Shown: positions 11,386 through 20,564 of the stretch, piece after piece
How positions within the stretch are numbered: the first letter of the stretch is position 1
How the letters are laid out: every line of letters begins with the position of its first letter
DNA from: Trichosporon coremiiforme
Lineage: Eukaryota; Basidiomycota; Tremellomycetes; Trichosporonales; Trichosporonaceae
NCBI GenBank assembly: GCA_039545355.1
Contig: BCJJ01000020.1
Span: forward strand, 186,001-250,000
Direction: 5' to 3'
Length of the DNA stretch: 64,000 nucleotides
The notes under the pieces: model-generated
What the model was told of the DNA's origin: nothing
The model's database searches: none
Seen by the model: the letters and a program-made list of their open reading frames with translations, nothing else
Position numbers and translations under genes: made by a program

Positions 11386-12579
11386 CTACTCCAGCCGCAG
11401 TCCCAGCGCGTCACTCGTCTTCCGCGGTGGCTCCTCTTCGTCATCATCACCTAGCGCGAACGCGGCCGTGTCTCCACTCAGCCTGAGCTCGTTCTCGCTG
11501 ACTGTGTCGTCCCAAACTCCCCCTCGGCCGCCTACCCCTCCGACGGCGGCCTCCTCGTCGCTCACCTCGCCGGCTTCCACGTCCCGATCGAACAAGTGGA
11601 CACGGCCCTGCGCGTCCCGGTACGAGGAGGACTGGAGGGGCTGATACAGTTCCCGGATCTCTGAGCGACGACGGGCGCGGACGGACATGAGGTGTGCGAT
11701 GTACGTGAAGAGCGTTGCGCCGAGGAGATTGGCCGCGATGTCGCCCCATTGGAAGGTCTTGTACTGTGGGTCAGCTAAGCCACTCACGTCCAGCTGCCGT
11801 TCATGGCCGCTCTATCCCCTCGACATGCAGGTGGACAGGTGGAAGAGAGCAAAAGCCAAATCTGAGACTCACCGGAAGCAAGCCCTGGACGATTTCCGAG
11901 ATCACGCCGCCAACAAAGAACGCCATGAACAGCGTCAGCAGCAAAGGCGCGCGGCGAATGTACCAGACGCGCTTGTGTGGTCCCCTGGAAGTCAGCTTGT
12001 TCTCCACTGAGTCCGGCTAGAACAGCGCACGAGTGCTCAGACTAGTCGCCGCTCGCTTCGCTTGCACCGGCCCAAACTGGGTGACTCACTCTGGCACCTC
12101 GAGCACGAAATACGTCAGGAAGCTCGCAAAGCCCATCTGCTTGTCAGCTTAGCCGGGGCTTACCAGCTTACGCCGAAGAAGTGCAACGCCTTGTCGTTCA
12201 GCGGGAGTTCTGGCAGCGGCGCGAGACCCAGCACGCCGAGCATCAGGATCCAGATGCCGAGAGCGACGACGATTGCCTGGGGTGTTAGCCAACACTCAAG
12301 GAGAGGACCGAAGCTCAGCGGTGGGGAAAGGAACGCAGGGGTGGTGATTGGTGTGGAAAGGTCAAGAAGAGAAGAAGAAAGAACAGCGGGAAGAATGAGC
12401 GGCTACGCTCGCTGCGCTCGCCGCACTCTCCACAGGATCGGGGGCTGGTCCCGACTGCGCGCACTCACCGGCCTCAACTTCAACGGCACGTCGTGAATCT
12501 TGTAGCTCTGCAGAATAAAGTCCTCCGCACGCTCGGCCAGCGCCAGCACCATCGCATGCGGGCGGGGGTATGATGGCAT
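11386..12579 (-). CDS. VanZ-like membrane protein
   Basis: Five exons (12579-12469, 12276-12172, 12136-12090, 11984-11873, 11763-11386) give 250 residues. Four hydrophobic segments are visible: AIVVALGIWILMLGVLGLAP, then LHFFGMGFASFLTYFVLE, then LLLTLFMAFFVGGVISEIVQ, then AANLLGATLFTYIAHLM. The order KALHFFGMG...SEIVQGLLP...GDIAANLLG is the conserved core of VanZ-like proteins, with the expected His, Glu-Gln and Asp. The family's function in fungi is not established. The C-terminal 90 residues are acidic and probably cytosolic. The third exon is only 47 nt. All introns have a CTGAC or CTAAC box just before AG, or close variants. Confidence 0.82.
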
Positions 12580-14924
12580 CGTGGGTTGCTTCTGTCCTTA
12601 CTCCTATTCCGGTATCGTTCCACTCGCTGTCGTCCCGTCTTCTTCAGCTCCGAGGCCGTCGGTCGTCGGTCGTTAAAGTCGCGCAGTCGGATGTCTCTGT
12701 CCGCCTAAGTCCTGTCCGGGAGGAAGGAGACTGATAAAGGCGGAAATGCGCGACGACAGCAAGGATGAGTGCAGTGCTCGAAGTATCGGCCAAGTTCGAG
12801 TGGAGGAGCTCGCTGATACCCGACTCGCCGAGCCTCGACGAATGGTGACGTCTGCGAGGCGACGTACGACTGTTCTCCTAATGAATGCCACGTGTCATTA
12901 GTACTCCGTAATGCTTACTTTGTAATTGCCCGTTTACAGTAAGGTTCGCTGCTACGACGGCCGCCAGCCGTCTCCACTCTCCCACGGCGGCGGGGGAAAG
13001 TGGAGGTGGAGGTGGTCCACCGCTCTTGGTGGCGAAACACACACATCGATGGCGCTGTCTGCCACTGATGAGGACGCGTTCGTACGCGTTGGACGCTGTC
13101 CATCAGTCCTACAAATGCGTCCAGCGGCATGCATGAAGGTGATTTTATGCATCGCTATTCATCAGGAGCCATGCATCAGATTATCAAAAGTGAGTTGCCG
13201 TACTGTCGTTGCCTTCTCCATCGCACACCACTCATTCGAGCCATTGGCACCGCCGCCGCATCACCACGCAGCCGCGTTCGCTGCCAGCACCGTCGGCTAT
13301 CTTTGACTCTCCTCAACAGCAGATCCTCTTCCCAGAGCCTGACGTATCTCTGAAACGGCGCAAGTCTGGTGCGACAGTCGACGGCGTCAAGACGACGCCA
13401 GAACATAAAGTCATCAGCCCTCGACGTGTGGCAATCATGTGCAGCAAGATCTGACCATCGAGTCGTAGTCTCTCAGCGCAAAACCCACCATGAGTCCTCT
13501 GTACGTTACTCAACTCCCTGTATCCAGCGCCAGGTAAAGTCGTACGGTGTCCGACGGTATCGGACGAGTCGATGGCTGGCGGAATGTTGTGTGCCCGTCG
13601 CCCCGGGTGCAGCAATGTGCTCGCCAGACTCACCGCTGCTCCACTACTGCAGTTCCTCAGTTAGACCTTCCAGTTGCGCACTCGCACCTCCCTGCGCCGT
13701 CGGTCCGCCACGCCTTGGATTGAGCACGCAACCCCGGGCTAAAGCTACCGCGTACTGCCTGCGCAGTCGGTCGTGTGTGACTTCACAAACTACTCAAACG
13801 GCGTCACCAGATCCCTCCGTGTGCACGCCGGCGGCCGTCGGCTGGTATCCTCAGCTCCCACGCCCTTCTTCAGACTGCACCTTTGCACCGCCGTTCCCAG
13901 CCTCTCACGAGTTTCGCACCCCCTTTGCACCCCGCATTGCACTCGCGACCCATCGGGCAGGACGACCGCGAGGTTCTCTGTGTGTCTTGTTGCGTAACGG
14001 TGCCTCACCGCACCAAGAATTCATACCGACGCTGTCAGTATCAGCTCTTGCGGACGGGTCGAAGACTCGACCATAAGATATATAAGACCACCATCTTGGC
14101 GTCTTCGTTTTCTATCGCTCCCCACCCCCCTTTGACTTACACCACCCTCCGCCCGAGTCGACACTCCGACACCCCTCCGACTGAGGGCCACTCCCACTTC
14201 CCCGTTCGAACCTGCAGTCTGTTCTCCCCCATCCAGCCGGCGGATGGCAACGTCAAACGGCTCATTGGCTACCACTTCTCATATTCCTCTTCACAGACGA
14301 TCCCCCATCCCTTGGCCGGCGGGCGTGGCAGCGACCGGTACAATGGCTCCCGGCAGTCATTCGCGGCGACCATTACTTCACCATTACTCGACCGACGCTC
14401 GACTACGACTCGACCACTGACACTCCACCGACAGTCGAGCCTCAAGACCGACAGGGCGGATCACTGACGTGGCCGTTACCCTCTCACGGTGAGTACCTTC
14501 GGAGCGCGTGGGCCGGAACCTTTGGTTGTTGGCGGTTGAGGTCTATTCCCAGGCCTATGGCCTGCGTTCAGGCCGAGTCACACCCAAGTGCTCCGCCCTG
14601 GGAGGCTGGGGGCTCCGGTCCTCGGCCATGGCAGGGCGACTAGTGCTTGGGGCCGGACTAGGATGAGACTTCTGGTATGGTGGCCGAGTCTAGCCCGCTG
14701 GCTCCGCCGGACTCCAGGGTGCGGCGACAAGCGGCGGGTGAAAAGCACGTCTGTGTTCCACGGTGCGAGGCGATAGGTCCCTTGCCTGGAGGCGAGTCTC
14801 GGAACCCACTCGCTGTCCGGGGTACCAGCGTGTTGTGGCGGTGGTGGGTAAGGGGTGGGCTTTCACCCTCAACAGGTACTTCAAGGCTTCAACACTTCAA
14901 TTACCAGTGGGTACTGTTGGCATT

Positions 14925-15090
14925 TAGGTCTTCGGCCTACGCTGACGCGGTACCCACAGACATTAGGATGGAGGGGGCTTATCACTTCAAGGCAGCAAGG
15001 TCTTTAGGAGTGAGTACTAATGGCAATTAGGCCCTTGCCACGCTGATGAGTACCCGCAGACATAGAAGGGAGGGCTCAACTCTATTATCC
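14925..15090. repeat. imperfect tandem duplication, period about 97 bp
   Basis: Copy one (14925-14997) and copy two (15022-15090) share in the same order ATTTAGGTC/AATTAGGCCC, CTACGCTGAC/CCACGCTGAT, GTACCCACAGACATTAG/GTACCCGCAGACATAGA and GGAGGGGGCT/GGGAGGGCTC. The match is clear but diverged, with small insertions. Confidence 0.6.
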
Positions 15091-15250
15091 CAAGTAGTTC
15101 TCCGCCTGACGGGACTCCAAGTGGCCACGCTGATGGTGCTTGCACCGAACGCGCGGCCCCAAGTAGCCCCCGAAGGTGGGAAACCCAAGTGGTCGTCCCG
15201 ATGCCCCAAGTGGTTCTGACTTGCTTGCAAGTCGGGACCTGAAGTGGCAC
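15088..15250. repeat. field of short CCCAAGT(A/G)G repeats
   Basis: Related words CCCAAGTAGTTC, CCAAGTGGCC, CCCAAGTAGCCC, CCCAAGTGGTCG, CCCAAGTGGTTC and TGAAGTGGCAC recur six times in about 160 bp at irregular spacing. They follow directly after the tandem duplication. Confidence 0.55.
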
Positions 15251-15263
15251 CGGGCAGCGACAC

Positions 15264-15466
15264 TTCAAGGCTTCAAGACTTCACCACATCAAGACCGCAA
15301 AACCTTAGGCCTCAAGACCTCAAGATCTCAAGGCTCGACACCACGAGTCGACACCGCAAGGTAGTGTCTCACGACATCGAGAGGCGGGATAGGGAGGGTC
15401 TCAACTTCAAGACTTCAAGTTCCGGCGGGAGGGTGGGTCTCAATTTCAAGGCATCAAGACTTCAAG
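15264..15466. repeat. field of TCAAG repeats with 7-9 bp spacing
   Basis: TCAAG occurs eleven times. It comes in groups of two or three whose members are 7-9 bp apart (15265/15273, 15312/15320/15328, 15407/15415, 15446/15454/15462), mostly as TTCAAGACTTCAAG or CTCAAGACCTCAAG. A related ACTTCAAGGCTTCAA lies upstream near 14880. Confidence 0.6.
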
Positions 15467-17645
15467 TTCGTCCGCCCGGCGTATCACGTGTTCGGATGGC
15501 AGGTACGCTGCGGGGTTTCTCGCAGTTGTGTCCGGACACCGCTTGGGGTGGGGGGGCATTTTGTCTCATCTCCGGGGACTGCTGGAGTCGGTGTCGAGCG
15601 GTGTTGCGGTCTCGGACTCAGGTCTGGGCGGTGGTACTTCGGACTGAAGTCCTCGGGCTCCTAAAGGAAGCCCGGGGATGGAAGTTTCGGGCCCGTTCAC
15701 CATGACACGGTCCGCGGCATCGCCCTGTTTTATGGCAGGCGTCCCGAACTCCCGAGAGAGTTGTGGCCGGACAGCACTCGCTGGGAGGCAAGTCTCGGCC
15801 TCTTTTCCGGGGACTCGCGGGACGGGCGGAGCTGGGCCTCCAACGAGGCGGGAAAGGGTGGGCAAACACTGGTGGGTCCTTTAACACAGATCGAGGCCGA
15901 GGCCGACTCCGAGATCCCTTCCAACCTTCACTCCTCCTCCGGCGTCCATACACTCCTCTCCCCAACCGAAGCTTCACCTTCACATCCACGTACACATTCA
16001 CGTTATCCCTCCTCCACTTCCACCTCTACCTTCCACAAGTCACGCGACTTCGTCTTCCACATGGACCTTAAGCAGGTGAGTAGGATGGATTGTTGGACTT
16101 GGTTTCGGGAATTGGTTCGTGCACCGACGGCTTCCGCCTGTGGTGCATAGGCTTGAATGATCTGGGCGCCCGCGGCCCGGTGACAGGCTCGGTTGGATAT
16201 GGTTCGTGATTCGACTCGGTACTCCCATGCTTTGACCTGGTGGCAGCGCCTTGAGTCTTGAGTTTGTTGAATTTTCGGGGGTTTCCGGTTCCTGAATTTG
16301 AACGGATGTGCCACTCAGCCCAGCGCTGACGCCAACTCCTAATCACAGGTACTGTTCGGTATTCGACGGGGCTGCCCTGTCCCGCCTAGCTCGAGCTTAG
16401 CCCGTGGAGTACTGCCCGCCTTGCGCCTGCTCCTGTGACGGCGGCCGGGAGATATGGGCGGGCTCTGCAGCAATTCTCACTGGTGCTGCGGTCTGGTCTT
16501 CCGGGTTCGCCTGATGTGGCCAGTCCGGTCCGCCGACGGGAGGGCAATGTGTGGGTATAACGCCTCGGCGCGCCAATAGGGTTTGCAGGCCTCGCCCCGA
16601 AACCAACGAGGTGGGGTTTCAGTCTGGGCCCCGGAGGGCAAGTCGAGTTCGAGAGAACGGGCCGCTAGAGCCCCGGAGAAGCGGCTCGCACTTGTTCCTC
16701 CGGCTTTCAGGCGCCGACCATATCGGTAGGTCGGGGGACGTCTAGCGGCATGAGGCCCCCGGCCGGGAAAGTCTCCGTTGTGGGCGATAGCCTATTCGGA
16801 GCCACGCCTCCAACGAGGTGTGCCGACAATTGATTCTGTTCAGCGCGGTTCGACTTCGATCGGCACTCGGCGGATCGGCACTCAACCCTCAAGATCGACT
16901 TCGACCCCGCAGAGGGCTTGGTTGCGTATCCAAAGAGTCGGGTATGGGTGGGCATTGACTCGTTATTGGACGTTTCACTGTGAGTTCTGTCCATATCTTC
17001 ATCCGGACCAAACTCTGACGTCAGTGGTTTGTGCCCCCCCGGGGCGGGTTAGGGAGGGTACCGGCCGCGCCGCCCGTCTACGGAGGAGACCCGGGAGCCT
17101 CTCACGGTGAGTACGTTCTTGTTGCTGCGTCACCTCCTTTGGGGGTGGCGGGGCAGTCCTGCTTGCGGGGGCTGTTTGAGGACCTTCGGGCCGGGACGGG
17201 CGGGCGGGCCAGTGTGGCCTGTACGGTGTTTGTTTCGCGCCTTCAGCCTTGCTGGGTTGCCTAGCACATCAACGTCCGTCACCTGCGACGCCGTCTTAGC
17301 CCGTCCTTTGTGTGCCCTCGTCCCGGCACTGGAGCGTGCCCCGCTGATGCTCCGACGGAGGGAGCTCTAAGAGTCGGAGGAGCCGGACCGGCCGCTGGCA
17401 GAGGGACTTGGCGCCCGTAGACGCCATGCGCCGGACGTAGCGTCGCTGCCACCAGGCTGTAATGGCCGCCGTTTGTACTTACACTCCACTCCACGTTCAC
17501 TCCACACTCCATTCTGTTCCCCGCACCTCTTCCTCGTTCCTCGTTCTCGTTCCCTCGCACTTCTTCCCTCGCTTCCTCCTCCTCCACCACCACACATTCC
17601 CTCCCTTCATCCATCTTCGCATACTGTAGCAGGATGTTTCATTGG

Positions 17646-18007
17646 CCATTAAGTTGGTGGGCGGGCGGGAGAGCTTCGGCTCGGGTTTCACTGCACAATT
17701 CATTTCACTCCTACTCCAATCCTCCGTTCCGCGTTTCTCCCTTTCTATACTCCATTCCACGTTGTATTACCCATTAAGTTGGGGGGTGGGTGGGTGAGCC
17801 TTTGGCTCGGGTCTTTATTTTTCCAATTTTTCCTTTCCTCAGATTAAACTGCACTGCCGCTTTTCCCTCGGTTCCCTGCACGTTCCATTACCCCTACACT
17901 CTCTTTCACTTCTCTCATAAGCCACCAAGCTGGCACCTCATCAATTCGCTATCAAGTTGGCGGGCGGGAGGGCGAGCTTCGGCTCACGAGCTCCGTGCTC
18001 GGGTTTT
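17646..18007. repeat. three diverged modules: CATTAAGTTGG, G-tract, hairpin, GGGTYTT
   Basis: Modules start near 17646, 17771 and 17949. Each has (C)ATYAAGTTGG, a run of three or four G-tracts of the form GGNGGGYGGGNGGG, a hairpin and GGGTYTT. The hairpins are GAGC-TTCG-GCTC (17671-17682), GAGCC-TTT-GGCTC (17796-17808) and GAGC-TTCG-GCTC (17974-17985). The third module carries a second hairpin, GAGC-TCCGT-GCTC, right after the first. Pyrimidine-rich spacers separate the modules. Confidence 0.7.
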
Positions 18008-18956
18008 ACTCTATTCCTATCAACTTTGCTTTCATGAGCAACACTGTTTGCCGCAAACTTGTAGCAATGTATCGCTTAGGCTTATGTTTGAATGGCAACT
18101 TCTCTGTGAGCGTTTGACTTAGGCACATAGTGCTGTCTGTGGGAACACACGCATCGACTTGTCCGGCGAAATACTTCCATGACTTGTAGGTGTTGTGCAC
18201 GAGTGCAAGCGGCCACGACCCCCGGCGGCCTCATCATGTTACTGTCACAGATGCATGCATCAGTTGGACTGACATTAGCCTCATCACTTGTATTCAAACA
18301 GCATGTTCTCTGAAGAAGGCAAGAGCGATCTGCAGCCAGCTCGGACTACAAATCCGTAAAGCTGGCTACCCAATAACATTCGCTCCACTCTCTTCGCAGC
18401 CTCATTATCCGCCGCCGTTGTTTCCGGACATAGACAGCCAAAGCTCAGAACGACGTTTCGGCAAGCCCTACACCCGTGGCCCACAGCTCACATGCGAGCA
18501 CTGATGCCACCACTGCCATCAGCTGCTAATGAGCTTCAGCTAGCTCTCCGTAACTGCCTCTGAACAAAACGTAGCTGGCTTCCTGAGAGACCCCAAGTCT
18601 TGAGGTCAGCTAACCGATGCAACCTTGAAGCTGCCCACCCTCCCTCACAAGACAGAGCCACGGAAGCTGCGAGGATACCCCGAGCTTACTAAGGCTCTTT
18701 GAGGGCACACTTGCAAGCGTCTGCAAGCTGACTGCGGGCTGGGTGCCTCGCGTTAGTTTGACTACGTGCGCTGGCCAACAAACCCTGCGGTTGACGGAAC
18801 AAATGCTTCTTGGCGTAAGTATGGAGTGTATGCTTCCAGTCTGGTGCTGCTTGAAGTTGCTATAGGTGTTTGCGTCTGTGCTTGCTGCTGCTTCATGACC
18901 GACCTTGATGCTTGCTGCGGTAAGCCACGTCTAAGCTACTTTATGCATGTCTGCTC

Positions 18957-20215
18957 TCATCGGCGACGGTCCTCCCTGTCCCTGTCGTGGCGGTCGCGAT
19001 CACGGCGGTCGTCGCGGTCACGGTCACGACGATCATAACTCCTCTCCCTGTCATCCCTGCTCCTCTCACGGTCCCGTCTGTCATCGCGATCTCGGTCGTC
19101 TCGCCGCCGCGGTGAACGATCGCGGTCTCTCCGAGGACTCCTCTCACGATCCCTGCTCTTGCTGTCGCGCTCCCTCTTCCTATCCTTTCCATCACGCCCA
19201 TCCCTCTCCCTATCCCGGTGGCCATCCCGCTCCCTGTCGCGCCTCGGACTCGCGCTCCGGTGTCGCCTCGGGCTCGCTGAGCGCTCGCCCTTCCGGCGGT
19301 CTTCCCTCTCCCATTCCTTAATCTTCCTCTCCATCCTCTCCTCCTTCTTGGCACGGAGGGCTGCGCGCTCCTCCTTCCGCCGCTGCTTGTCGGCCTTGTA
19401 CTTTGCCTTGGCCTCTGCGCGGGCCGTCTTGCGCTGCTCCTCGCGCAGGAAGGCGGTCATCGGATCTTCCTCGTCGAGGTCGTCTTCTTCCTTGGGCTTC
19501 TCCTCGTCGTCGGACTCGGGCTCGGAGTCTGATGTCAGCGGGGCTCAGGCGGGGCGTCGGATGGGTAGGGAAAAAGGGAGGATGGAAATGGGCGGTGAGA
19601 GATGGTGTCGCGACTTACCAGACACAAGCGGCGGCAGAGCGTTATACTGCGCCTCCTGCGGCTTCTCATAGTCTCCCTCCTCATTCCGCTTCCCGGGCTG
19701 CTTGTACCGGGCGTGATCGACCTTGAGTTTCCGTCCGAGCACTTCGGCCCCAGACATATTGTCTACTGCGAGCACAGTCGATCGCTGGTCCATGTACATC
19801 ACGAATCCGAAGCCGCGCGACTCGCCCGTCTCCTTGTCCCGGGGCATGTTGATGTCGGCGATTTCGCCCCACTGGGAGAATATCGTGATCACGTCGCCTT
19901 CGGAGAGGTCGGGATGCAGGCCGCCGACGTAGATGTAGGCGGTGTCTGGGGTCAGCTTTTGACACGCGCAAAGCTGTCATGGCGTGATTGAGTGAAGGAA
20001 CAACAAAAAAGGAAGGATGAGGGGGAGGAGGAAGGAGGAAGGAGGGAGGAGGAAGGAGGGATGGAGGGAAGGAAGTGATCGGCGCGTCGACGAACCTTTG
20101 AACTCATCGTGCCAGCTCCCCTTCACGCCCAACTCGAGCTCGCGCTGGTTGATCTTGTTGATTTCACGTATCGTGCTAGGGTCAGCTCAGATTCACTCTT
20201 TTAAGCTTACTTCAT
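18957..20215 (-). CDS. IST3: Ist3/RBMX2-type RNA-binding splicing factor
   Basis: Four exons (20215-20211, 20175-20096, 19945-19619, 19528-18957) give 327 residues. The first coding exon is five nucleotides (ATGAA), completed by CACGATACG to read MNTIREINKINQRELELG, the conserved Ist3 N-terminus. One RRM follows (about residues 30-110), with AYIYVGGL as RNP2 and RGFGFVMY as RNP1. After it come KVDHARYKQP and the EDPMTAFL stretch typical of RBMX2. The C-terminal 120 residues are dense Arg-Asp and Arg-Ser dipeptides. Ist3/Snu17 belongs to the RES complex of the U2 snRNP, with Bud13 and Pml1, and supports splicing and nuclear retention of pre-mRNA. The second intron (donor GTTCGT) contains a long pyrimidine tract on the coding strand. 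Confidence 0.9.
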
Positions 20216-20564
20216 GGTGCTGCACGAGTATCCGAGCCGTTTTGTCACAACAACAGCGGTTGCGTCAGTCGATCGCGAACATTGCCTGGCCATGGGTGGC
20301 TTTCCCACGGTGTCACCTCCACCTTTGGTGTTACGTAAATGATCCAGCCTCCGTGGTGGTTGACGAGCTGATGGCATCGAGAGCGTCATTGATGGCCAGC
20401 ATCTCGCTGCTCTCGCAAGTTGGGGCTAAAAATCACATAGAGATACCTGTGCTAAACTATATATGCGTCCGTATGTCGCTTTCACTACTCTATTCGCTGC
20501 TACCCTTCCCTCGGCGCATTTGTCACGCACTCACGACACCCTCGCTGCTCGCTTCGCTTGCAGC
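20216..20564. other. short intergenic gap
   Basis: 349 bp between the start of the Ist3-like gene and the stop of the oxysterol-binding protein gene, both on the minus strand. It should hold the 3' UTR of one and the promoter of the other. Nothing else seen. Confidence 0.5.

Larger units (their letters stand above)
12580..18956. other. 6.4-kb tract without a convincing protein gene
   Basis: Frames up to 235 codons exist but none has protein-like composition, recognisable motifs or a plausible exon chain. The tract holds a strong TATATAAG at about 14080, CT-rich stretches each ending in a canonical splice donor (14487, 16075, 17105), an imperfect duplication (14925-15090), CCCAAGT and TCAAG repeat fields (15088-15466) and three G-tract/hairpin modules (17646-18007). 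It could be a spliced noncoding locus, a decayed mobile element, or both. I could not recognise integrase, reverse transcriptase or transposase fragments. Confidence 0.5.

Noticed and set aside
13369..14467. Frames of 194-235 codons in the 13-14 kb region
   Set aside because: Ser/Arg/Pro/Thr-rich, no motif, and they cross a likely TATA element; more consistent with CT-rich noncoding sequence.
15060..15470. CRISPR-like array
   Set aside because: Repeats are 5-12 bp, imperfect and irregularly spaced, and the genome is eukaryotic; there are no unique spacers of constant length.
12580..18956. Retrotransposon or DNA transposon
   Set aside because: I found no reverse transcriptase, integrase or transposase motif, no long terminal repeats and no clear terminal inverted repeats by eye; a repeat-library search would be decisive.
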